This document shows positions 56,850 to 64,000 of a stretch of 64,000 nucleotides of DNA, piece after piece. Location: NCBI GenBank assembly GCA_030704615.1, contig CM060733.1, forward strand, positions 72,974,001-73,038,000. The letters are read 5' to 3'. Position numbers and translations under genes: made by a program. This stretch comes from Takakia lepidozioides (taxonomy: Eukaryota > Streptophyta > Takakiopsida > Takakiales > Takakiaceae). The first letter of the stretch is position 1. Every line of letters begins with the position of its first letter. The notes beneath the pieces are model-generated. The model was not told the origin of the DNA. It ran no database searches and saw only the letters and a list, made by a program, of their open reading frames with translations.

Positions 56850-57428
56850 TCACCAAGTCGACGGAACTTCGATAGCCCTCAAAACAAGCTCATTACTGAT
56901 GCGGCACCTCGAGGTAAACTGCAATGCGGTCGATCTGGTGCCCTTGGTGGAGCTGACGACAATGTCATGCCCATCAATCATACCACCATCATACATTGAC
57001 AATGTCACTGTTGGCCTCATGTGCCCGTGCGATTTGTCTTCGCAACTCAACCGAATGTCTCCATACACTGGAAGAGCGGATTGAACTCCACGAATATAGT
57101 TTTCCCCGGTGTTGTCCTCCCTGGTCCACTGGCAGCAGTTCCAGCGCCAAAGTGAGGCGGTGCGTGATCTGTTCGGCATCCCATTCCACCTTGGTATATC
57201 GAGGTCAACAATTTTCAGGACCCACGGACCGCATTGACCCTCGCCCTCACCTCGCTCAAAGCGGTAATAGCCCTCCAAATACTCCATTGCACGCAAAGAC
57301 TCCCGCTTGATTCCAGAAGCGTCTCTGAAAATAGAGAGCCAGACAATGATGTCTCCTGATTCTGGTTTGAACATAGCATAATCGTGGCCATGATAAGGGC
57401 AGTCAGCAGGATTTTGACGGCACGACAT
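56850..57428 (-). CDS. Protein X1, conserved element-borne protein of unknown function
   Basis: Uninterrupted ORF of 192 codons from ATG 57428; an ATG at 57506 would add 26 residues. I chose 57428 because the MSC start aligns with X2 and the element C copy. Blocks are CPYHGHDYAMFKPESGDIIV, LRAMEYLEGYYRFERG, WVLKIVDLDIP, NRSRTASLWRWNCCQWT, GENYIRG, YGDIRLSCED and LSMYDGGMIDGHDIVV. The pattern of alternating strands and conserved Trp/Cys (RWNCCQW) suggests a compact beta-rich fold. No membrane segment, signal or known enzyme motif is seen. I do not recognise the family. It is divergent from X2. Confidence 0.75.
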   Translation of the reverse strand: MSCRQNPADCPYHGHDYAMFKPESGDIIVWLSIFRDASGIKRESLRAMEYLEGYYRFERGEGEGQCGPWVLKIVDLDIPRWNGMPNRSRTASLWRWNCCQWTREDNTGENYIRGVQSALPVYGDIRLSCEDKSHGHMRPTVTLSMYDGGMIDGHDIVVSSTKGTRSTALQFTSRCRISNELVLRAIEVPSTW

Positions 57429-57654
57429 CCTTGAAAAAGAACAGCGCGGTGGCTGGAAGAAGTTCAAGCAAACGCTGCAATTCCTCACAAACACTCCAGG
57501 GCACATTTAAATTTCCCCCCTACAGGAACCTGCACGGATGAAGATTGGCTGCTCCATGAATGTAGCCGTTTCAGTTTCCTTCCCTGCCATGCAAACTATG
57601 GGCAGTAAGTGCCAGGTGGGCCTATAGCCACTCGAGACGATGAAGTCCATCCCC

Positions 57655-57695
57655 CCTTCGATGTAAATGCGGCGCCGAATTTCCATCCGGGGGAT
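57655..57695. promoter_or_regulatory. Palindrome between divergent X1 and X2
   Basis: AAATGCGGCGCCGAATTT sits about midway in the 510-bp gap between the two start codons. Its left half is the element B type and its right half the element A type. It is a candidate shared control site by analogy with the arrays between the other divergent gene pair. Confidence 0.55.
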
Positions 57696-57938
57696 GGACT
57701 TCGGTGGTAGATTTCAAACTATACCCCGTGGATAAGAAAGAGGTATCGGTTCATCCACCGTTGGCGTGATGAACACGTAACACGATGATTGGTGGGTACG
57801 TGGGACCCAGATGCTCCATTATTGGAGCCCGCACTGCTCTTCCGCTTCTCATCATTTCGAAAATCTAAGGGATGCGTTGTTGTCCGCAAGGTCATTGTCA
57901 TCGGCATCAAAGACGTCGTCAGGTCCTCCTTTGCAAGG

Positions 57939-58502
57939 ATGTTGTGCTTCCGGAACCGGGACGACTGCCCTTATGGAGGCTTCAATTATGCAATGTATTC
58001 GGCCACATCGGGAGACATCGTTATCTGGTACACAGATTACACAGAAGATACTGGTTCAAATGTGGAAACATTGTCCGCTTTTGAGTATATCCCAGGCCAC
58101 TACGCCTTCGAGCGGGGTGACGATCTTGGTCTGAGGAGTCCGTGGCTCCTGCGCATCCTTGATTCCGATTTTCCCAGCTACGACGGGCACCCATGCAGAA
58201 GAATGCGCACTGCTATGCTGTTGCGGTGGAACTGCTGCCAGTGGACGTGGGTGGACTCCATCGGAGAGACGTATACTCCTGAAGGAGTGCGCTCCTCTTC
58301 TCCATTGTATGGGGACATTCGCATTGGTGTGGACGACAAAAACGTGAAGCTTTCCATATTCGATGGTGGTATGATTGAAGGGCACGACATTGTGGTGAAC
58401 ATCAACAGGTGCGGTACAACGGCTGCAATCCAGTTTACCTGGAGGACCCCAATGACTCATGAGCTAGTTCTCAGAGTAGTCAAAGTCCCATTGACAACGT
58501 GA
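57939..58502 (+). CDS. Protein X2, conserved element-borne protein of unknown function
   Basis: Uninterrupted ORF of 187 codons from ATG 57939 to TGA at 58500-58502. The frame is open further upstream but has no ATG. It shares with X1 and the element C copy CPYGGFNYAMYSATSGDIVI, YIPGHYAFERGDD, WLLRILDSDFP, MLLRWNCCQWTW and LSIFDGGMIEGHDIVVNI, and ends ELVLRVVKVP. X1 and X2 are clearly diverged (roughly half the residues), so the duplication is old. Both remained open while the element's other genes decayed. Confidence 0.75.
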   Translation: MLCFRNRDDCPYGGFNYAMYSATSGDIVIWYTDYTEDTGSNVETLSAFEYIPGHYAFERGDDLGLRSPWLLRILDSDFPSYDGHPCRRMRTAMLLRWNCCQWTWVDSIGETYTPEGVRSSSPLYGDIRIGVDDKNVKLSIFDGGMIEGHDIVVNINRCGTTAAIQFTWRTPMTHELVLRVVKVPLTT

Positions 58503-58936
58503 CTTGTATTCAGAAGGCACAGGGCTAAAGATTTGTTTGCACAATCAGCACAGTAGACGTGCTTCAAATGCAATTCATGTGGATCAATAAAAACCCCATT
58601 GTGCCCTCTTTTTGTTCTATTTTGTATCCATCGTTCCTAGAATTCCTCATTTCGTTTGGGATTGGAGTGTGGGTGGATTTTGCAAGTGGCTGGTAGGCTG
58701 AAATGGGCCCCCATTGTACAGAGCAGTACCACCCTACCATTCGCAAAACATTGCCTTTCAATATATAATTCTAAAAAACATTGCCGAACCTCCTTCATCG
58801 GGAGGTCCTTCTCCCCCTATGACCGTGACACCCTAAACCCTATTCCCGCGGACACTCGTTTCTGGAAAATAGTCCTGCTCATGTTTTTTTCGACACTTAC
58901 GACTCTGCTCATGGCTCATGCCGCTCATGGCTCATG
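58503..58936. other. Element B right end, no gene seen
   Basis: Non-coding, with CATTGTGCCC and an AATATATAAT stretch. CTCATG-type subterminal repeats start at about 58875. Confidence 0.5.
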
Positions 58937-58957
58937 GCTCATGAAATAGCAGCCCCC
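58937..58957. repeat. Element B right terminal inverted repeat
   Basis: GCTCATGAAATAG + CAGCCCCC is followed at 58958 by the duplicate CTAGTGGTT. Its inverse is identical to element A's left end. Confidence 0.9.
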
Positions 58958-58966
58958 CTAGTGGTT

Positions 58967-59025
58967 GCACTAGTGGCTATGGTGGACTAGTGACAGCCTA
59001 GTGGTGCACTAGTGGTGAACAACTG
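58967..59025. repeat. LTR-like CACTAGTGG repeats, continuation of the B insertion site
   Basis: GCACTAGTGG, GGACTAGTGACAGCCTAGTGG units match those at 8875-8970 and 22720-22753. Removing element B joins them into one LTR-like sequence. Confidence 0.65.
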
Positions 59026-59204
59026 ATTGTTAGTCCTTCAGCTGTGTCAACATCCATCCTACCATCCATGGCTCGTCCAGAGCTCCCGGCCTCATCAAAC
59101 TAAGACATATTTTCTTGGTCTATAAGTTTTTGATCGGATGTGATGGCATTTGAATCATATACTCAATCCATGCAATGAAAAACACACAAGGGTAAAATCC
59201 AGCC

Positions 59205-59400
59205 AAGTCTCTAGAATTGAGGTAGCAATCAGAGAGAGAGATTCCACTTTTGCTTCAGATTTTGAGAGACACGGGAATGAGAGAGATGGACAAAGAAAGA
59301 GAGACATTAGAGAGAGAAAAGATGGTCATGGAGAGGGAGAAAGTGGAAGAAGAGAAGATGCACTTGGAGTTAATGCACTTGGAGTTTGGCAAGTGCATTT
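59205..59400 (+). pseudogene. Coiled-coil C-terminal fragment, probably transposon-derived
   Basis: One frame reads MREMDKERETLEREK and MEREKVEEEKMHLELMHLEF and then stops. This charged heptad-like end resembles the tails of plant Myb/trihelix-like transposon proteins, but the similarity rests on composition alone. Confidence 0.3.
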
Positions 59401-59439
59401 GACAAAATTACAAACAAGATGGTGGGGTGAAGAGTTCTT

Positions 59440-59835
59440 GTATGAACTACTTTTTTGTTGACTGTAGAGTTGGAATGTACTCCACAATTTTTAGGACTTG
59501 GCTATGCAACTAATATGGAGATTTAATATTGTATCTAGTGCAAATGACCATTTTGGATTTCAGGTTTTGGTGACAGCAAGGGGCTTGACCCTCGCCATAT
59601 GAACTACATTTTTGTGGACTGTAGAGTTGGAATGTACTCCGCATTTTTCAGGACTTGCCTATGCAACGGTTATGGAGATTTAATGTTGTATCTAGTGCAA
59701 GTAGACCATTTTGGATTTCGTTGACAACGTGGGAAATGACTCTTGTTGTATGAACTACATTTTTGTGCATTGTGGACTTGATATGCAACTATTATGGAGA
59801 TTTAATGTTGTACCTAGTAACAGTTGATATTATGA
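59440..59835. repeat. Tandem repeat, about 155-bp period
   Basis: TATGAACTACATTTTTGTG begins at 59441, 59598 and 59749 (periods 157 and 151). Each unit also contains TATGGAGATTTAATGTTGTA. The last unit is shortened. Confidence 0.8.
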
Positions 59836-60070
59836 ATTTTTGGTTTGTTGACTTTCGTCCCAAGGATCCGGCTCTGAATCCCCTACAACTACTAGCTCAT
59901 TGGAACTTGTCGGCATCTCATATTCCACCTCCTGGGGTGAACCAGTCTCTCACCCAGCCACACATCGTCAAATTGCCTCGGCATCCTTTCTGACGTTCTC
60001 TCATTGGAGACATCAACGAGAATGGAGCAACTCCACTCAGTTTGTCCTAGTCTTCGATTGACTTGAATTT

Positions 60071-60372
60071 CTGTGCCGACTACAAAGTGTATGACCATTT
60101 GGATAAATTAGTTAACTCCAACTCTTTGCTCAGATGAGCCCATTTTTCAATTTCCACTTTTTTGCAATCAAATATGACTCCATATCCATATTCTTTCACT
60201 TAATTCTTGTAGTCTGTGCCGACTATAAAGTATATGACCATTTGGATAAATTAGTTAACTCCAACTCTTTGCTCAGATAAGGTCATTTTTCAACTACCAT
60301 TTTTTTGCAATTAAATATGAGTCCATATCCATCTTCTTTCACTTAATTCTTGTAGTCTGTGCCGACTACAAG
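60071..60372. repeat. Two tandem 143-bp units bounded by a palindrome
   Basis: CTGTGCCGACTA begins at 60071, 60214 and 60357, an exact 143-bp period. The second and third positions are the right arms of CTTGTAGTC-(6 bp)-GACTACAAG palindromes (60206-60229, imperfect; 60349-60372, perfect arms). Confidence 0.8.
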
Positions 60373-60787
60373 ACATGGGTGTCCCGGATTTACAATCTTG
60401 CCAACAGCATTTCCTAACACACATATTATTCATAAACCGGAATTTGTTGCTGACATGGCCAAAACAACGTGCACCAAAATAACTGTCATGGTGATCAATA
60501 TTCCCGTGGGTTCAAATCCTAATAACGAATTCTATTTTAAGACACATTCCTTCAATATGTATTGCTCATTTAACACAAGAATTAAAATAGAAATTGAGTT
60601 CCATTCTTCAATATCAATTCTGAAACATGTTAACAATAGTAAAATGCCTAAAGTACAAAACGTCAAAGAGGTACAATTTCTTTTTATTCTTGATAGTTGT
60701 TGCCGACCTCAATGATCATAGCCTCCTTTATCCACTTCTATGTCATGACGTACATATAAGTTTTCTTTCTGTAGTGACTACGATGTC

Positions 60788-61312
60788 TCAAATCCTATTG
60801 CGGCAAACAGGGCATGACCCGTTTCGAAGCAGCCACCCTTCAATGCAAATAAAGTGAAAGGAATGGCCGCACTCACTGAGAATACGGACTGACTCGCCCT
60901 CTATTGGACAGTCTTGGCAAACAGTGCATCGTTCGTTTGTTGCTGGACATGTTTCTCCTGCAATAACAAACTCCATTGAATGCATTTCAATGATTTCCAT
61001 GCTTGCCCCTGTCCATCGCAAATCATCCTCTGCATGTACCTCCATCTCCTCATCTTCCCCATCAATGTCCATGTGCTCATCTTCATCCTCATCGTCGTCG
61101 TCATCAGAATCCGTAGTGGAGTCCCCTGCTGAAGGGCCGTTCCCATTGACGGACTGCTGAACCACCATTGCCTCATCATTTTCGTGCTTGGCAAGGCACT
61201 CGGCGATATCGTCCATAAAGGGAGCCCACCATGAAGTCGATGCAGACATGTTCTCCCCATTTCCACTGACACCACTACTGCTTGCGCCTGCATTGGAAGA
61301 GCTCGCGTCCAT
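60788..61312 (-). CDS. RING-H2 finger protein, putative E3 ubiquitin ligase
   Basis: Intact single-exon ORF of 174 codons, ATG 61312 to stop 60788. The N terminus is Ser/Gly-rich, with a central acidic run (STTDSDDDDDEDEDEHMDID, about residues 65-85). The C-terminal RING (about residues 128-170) is CTVCQD..CGHSFHFICIEGWL..CPVC, with the His pair of the C3H2C3 type and the Trp that contacts E2 enzymes. RING-H2 proteins attach ubiquitin to targets. No membrane segment is visible, so it is probably soluble and nuclear or cytosolic. It is bracketed by copies of a palindrome absent from the A/B/C elements, so it may itself be the cargo of a different mobile element. Confidence 0.8.
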   Translation of the reverse strand: MDASSSNAGASSSGVSGNGENMSASTSWWAPFMDDIAECLAKHENDEAMVVQQSVNGNGPSAGDSTTDSDDDDDEDEDEHMDIDGEDEEMEVHAEDDLRWTGASMEIIEMHSMEFVIAGETCPATNERCTVCQDCPIEGESVRILSECGHSFHFICIEGWLLRNGSCPVCRNRI

Positions 61313-61378
61313 CTTATCTAAGAACGGACTATCCTAAAACACAACTGATTGGAATAGAAAGTGACCCCAAACAGTGTG

Positions 61379-61402
61379 CTTGTAGTCGTTGCAGACTACA
61401 AG
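61379..61402. repeat. CTTGTAGTC/GACTACAAG palindrome upstream of the RING-H2 gene
   Basis: Nine-base arms CTTGTAGTC and GACTACAAG flank the spacer GTTGCA. It lies 67 bp upstream of the RING-H2 start codon. Confidence 0.8.
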
Positions 61403-61499
61403 TGACAGCCAGCCGAAAGCGCTGTTGTCTTTGACAAAATGAAGTAGGTGTTGAACACCAGCCCTTCTGTTGAAAGAGGAAGTGGCAGAGAGCAATGTG

Positions 61500-61523
61500 C
61501 TTGTAGTCGGTGCAGACTACAAG
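61500..61523. repeat. Second CTTGTAGTC/GACTACAAG palindrome upstream of the RING-H2 gene
   Basis: Same arms with spacer GGTGCA, 121 bp from the first. The flanks around each copy are also related (AAGCGCTG..GACAAAATG..AGGTGTTGAACA against AGTCGCTTTC..GACAAAACC..AGGTGTCGAACA), so a roughly 120-bp unit is repeated. Confidence 0.8.
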
Positions 61524-62200
61524 TACCCATGTACGCTTAGTCGCTTTCGCTCGAGACAAAACCTGGTAGGTGTCGAACAACATATCCTATATTATTTTGG
61601 AGTTTTCAATTGTTTCAAAATAAGTTTTTGAATGGCGCTGTAAATACTATTCCACCGTCCACTTTCCACCTGGCCGATACTTTTCATTTTATTTTAGTTT
61701 TTAGCCGTTTGCATTTTCAATATCATCGTGGGACGTGCCAGAAGAATCTTCTGTCTATATTTGTAATGGATGACATCCTCTGCATGATCAGTTTCGGTCT
61801 CTTTAGGCTCGAGTTCAACTTCCTGTGCATGCCATAAACGAGATGTCTGCATGTTACAGTGGTGATTCAGGGCTCAAATCTCATTCCCGCCATATTTATT
61901 AATTAACAATATGCGATCTCACACATTTGAATTACCTGCTCATACTAAGTACACTTCATGGCTTCCATTAATTTTTATAGAATTTTTTTTATAGTGTACC
62001 TATTCCCGCAGACTTTCTACCGTGCCCCTATTCTTGCGGGTATTTGCCCCCAGACCTCTCGGCCCAATGTCTGTAATTGGCAACGACTACATAGGTTCGG
62101 CAACTACCGAACCTAATTTTGAGTAACCGAACCTACGGAATGTTGCACTTACTGATGGTGCACCTGCCCTTTTTCAACTTCAAATGCTGTCGGAATTGCG
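61524..62200. other. Intergenic, no gene seen
   Basis: AT-rich. GGTTCGG..CCGAACC inverted motifs lie at 62094-62140. No coding signal. Confidence 0.5.
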
Positions 62201-62289
62201 GTTGGAAATCCAAATATGGAGGAATATTCCTTGGATATTTGGCTGCTCATGCCTAATTCTGCTCATGCTCATGCTCACCCCTCATGCAA

Positions 62290-62857
62290 AGTACACACCC
62301 GTGGTGGGGGCTCCACGAGGGGTGGTGGTAGCGTAGGGAGTCGTAATGGGGGTGACATAGGACTCATCATGAGGCTGAGGCCCTGTGGTGGGAGTCGTGG
62401 GGAGTCTTGGGACTCCCACGGTCCATTGGGGCCGTGGTGGGTGGGCCAAGACTCACTGCGGCTCACCACAGGGACGATCGAGGGTCTAAGTGGTGGTGCA
62501 CCAGATTTGGACTTGGCTACTTGTGGAACCCCCGTGGACACCTATAGAAGTATATATAGGGAGTAGTAACCCCGAGAACGGTGCAAGCCCGTTGGTGACC
62601 AAAAACTAGTGAGTAAGCGTGCGAGCCGGAAAGCGACCAAGGTGTGGGGAGCTGTTCCGGACTGCCATCTACCAAAGGGAATTTCCATTGAGCCCAACAG
62701 GTCGAGGGGTCGAGTGGGAGTGTGAGGGGGACCGTTATGCCCCGGTAAGCAGCCGAAACTCCGAGTTGGCCCGGCGGCCAGTTTGGGAGTTAGGCGTGCG
62801 CATCAAAGCGAATAACTATGACTTGAAGGGGAGCTTACCAAAGTGAGGTGCGCGACA
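62290..62857 (+). promoter_or_regulatory. Ty3/gypsy 5' LTR (approximate) with TATA box
   Basis: The right edge at about 62857 is inferred from the primer-binding site. A TATA-like ATATATAGG lies at about 62553, with expected transcription start near 62580. The left edge is uncertain; I found no clear TG start with a duplication. CTCATG repeats at 62243-62285 resemble the ends of the A/B/C elements and may belong to the older flanking DNA. Confidence 0.5.
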
Positions 62858-62859
62858 CT

Positions 62860-62871
62860 TGGTATCAGAGC
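62860..62871 (+). promoter_or_regulatory. Primer-binding site for initiator tRNA-Met
   Basis: TGGTATCAGAGC is complementary to the 3' end of plant initiator methionine tRNA, the usual primer of plant Ty3 and Ty1 elements. Confidence 0.85.
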
Positions 62872-62912
62872 TTAGAGTTCAGTACGCAATCGTCCTTAAG
62901 ATTGACCTCACC

Positions 62913-64000
62913 ATGGGGTCGGGCAAGAAAGAGATGATCCAGGTGAGCCCGATGGGGGCGACGTGTCTCCGAAGCGGCAAATGGAAGAGGCGATTTATGC
63001 TTCTGAAAGCGAGGCCGTTCAAGAACGGGAGAAATTTGGGGAGTCGGAGCCCGAGGACTTCCCAGAGGCTCCGCCAGACCAACAGATGCCTCCCATGCCA
63101 GTAGCCTTTTGGGAAGGGTTGTTGGCGCAGTTTGGCGGGACGTTGAAAGACTTGATGAGGGCGGCTAATGCCACTTCCACTAAGGCGAAGTTCAAGGTGA
63201 AGCCTAAGGAACCAGGCACCTTTGAGGGCGTCCAAAATCGGAAGACACTCAACACCTGGCTCTTGGAGCTGGAGCAGTACTTCCGGGCGGCCAAGTTGAG
63301 TGACGAGGATCGGGTGGAAGTGGCTCCCACCTATTTGAGGGGCTATGCTCAACAATGGTGGCAGAAGCGCCTTCATGACCAAGGGCCAAACCCAGAAACC
63401 TTGAGCTGGAGTGGGTTCAAGGAACTTATGAAAAGACAGTTTGTGCCCCTCAACGCGTCCTAGCTTGTCCGGGACAAGATGAGGAACTTGAAGCAAACAG
63501 ATGACATTCGGGGATATGTTCAGGCTTTCAATATGTTGTTGCTCGAAGTTGCAGATATGGCGGAACCAGAAATGGTCTTCAACTTTGTGGCGGGACTGGC
63601 CCCATGGGCCAGGCGGAAGTTGGAGGAGAGGCCACCAAAGACTTTGAACGAGGCAATTGAAAGGGCTGAATGTTTCTCGGATGTCCCTACGGGCGACAGA
63701 CAAGGCCGTACGGAGCTGAATCACAAGAAGGTCCGGCGGGAGGGTGACTCCTTCCAACCGGAAAAGAAATGGGATAGGCCACGCGGCGACAATGGCACAT
63801 GGAAATCAAAGGGAGGGCCTTTGCACGTCAAGGCGGCGCCCGGTGCTCCGAAAGGAAAATCAGATGCAGCGGCTTATGGTGGACAAAAGGCGACCTTTGA
63901 TGGGGTGTGCTTTAATTGCAGGGAGCCCGGGCACATGGCCAAGAAGTACACAAAACCTCGACAATTGAACATGACTCGGGCGACCATGGAGCTGTCCGAA
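62913..64000 (+). pseudogene. Ty3/gypsy gag, decayed, cut by window end
   Basis: Starts at ATG 62913 (MGSGKKE), shifts frame near 62930, then reads GGDVSPKRQMEEAIYASESE, FKVKPKEPGTFEGVQNRKTL, TWLLELEQYFRAAKLSDEDR, YLRGYAQQWWQKRLHDQG and FKELMKRQFVPLNAS, which is the Gag capsid region. A TAG at 63461 interrupts it. It goes on with VRDKMRNLKQTDDIRGYVQAF and a nucleocapsid knuckle CFNCREPGHMAKKY, in which the final Cys is Tyr. Three defects make it inactive. The protease and polymerase lie beyond the window. Confidence 0.88.

Larger units (their letters stand above)
22754..58957. mobile_element. Element B: MULE-like transposon split by element C and a CACTA element
   Basis: The ends are GAGGTTTA + CTATTTCATGAGC on the left and the inverted counterpart ending CAGCCCCC on the right. 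They are flanked by a perfect 9-bp duplication CTAGTGGTT (22745-22753 and 58958-58966). Subtracting element C (with one TSD copy) and the CACTA element leaves about 15.2 kb. Contents from the left: transposase (minus), palindrome array, methyltransferase-like gene (plus), second array, protein X1 (minus) and X2 (plus). Relative to A and C the gene order is inverted. The element-specific palindrome is of the AAATGCGGCGCCGCATTT type. Confidence 0.88.

Noticed and set aside
58826-58842. CCCTAAACCCTA, plant telomere-like motif
   Set aside because: Only about one and a half units, inside the element B end and next to CTATTCCCGCGG repeats. Chance match, not telomeric sequence.
62243-62285. CTCATG repeats resembling the ends of elements A, B and C
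   Set aside because: The diagnostic CTATTTCATGAGC core and a partner end are missing, so no fourth element can be defined.

Overview
This is eukaryotic, plant-lineage (streptophyte) DNA that consists almost wholly of transposable elements nested in one another. The lineage call rests on pentatricopeptide-repeat (PPR) gene fragments, a plant-type CACTA transposon (Transpos_assoc, Transposase_21, DUF4218, DUF4216 and Transposase_24-like domains), GT-AG introns and Ty3 elements primed by initiator tRNA-Met. A charophyte such as Chara would fit, but that is a guess. I see no rRNA, tRNA or CRISPR. The only intact single-exon ORFs I would call candidate genes are a RING-H2 protein (60788-61312) and two related transposon-borne proteins (56850-57428 and 57939-58502).

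Layout. Positions 1-9150 are old debris: a tandem repeat, two 3' ends of one RNase H-bearing LINE family, a broken FCP1-like phosphatase domain, PPR pieces, a minisatellite, and a Ty3 integrase fragment with a PHD finger and an LTR. Element A (9152-22500) is a 13.3-kb Mutator-like (MULE-like) transposon in that LTR, with TSD TGTTTAGGC. Element B (22754-58957) is a second element of the same family, with TSD CTAGTGGTT. B is split by element C (29573-37099, same family, TSD CGTGCTGGA) and by a 13.5-kb CACTA element (43057-56521, TSD AGC). Without its guests B is about 15.2 kb. Positions 58967-64000 hold repeats, the RING-H2 gene with its own palindromes, and the start of a decayed Ty3/gypsy element.

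The most interesting system is the A/B/C family. All three end in short inverted repeats with the core CTATTTCATGAGC and have perfect 9-bp target duplications. Each carries (1) a SWIM-finger DDE transposase gene, or its remnant; (2) a divergently transcribed intron-rich gene whose product looks like a ParB-like domain followed by a circularly permuted SAM-dependent (DNA?) methyltransferase; and (3) dense arrays of a private palindrome centred on CGGYRCCG. These arrays lie mainly between the two divergent genes, near element ends and in introns. The palindrome flanks are element-specific: AATT-type in A, ATG/CAT-type in B and TTT/AAA-type in C. B and C also carry a conserved protein of unknown function ('protein X'). 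The transposase and methyltransferase genes of all three copies are broken by frameshifts, stops or deletions, so this is a fossil record of the system rather than a working copy.

The CACTA element has a standard transposase gene facing a second gene in which a Transposase_24-like protein appears fused to an FCP1/NIF-type phosphatase domain. It also carries a captured PPR fragment. Domain names are from reading the sequence; no database search was run.
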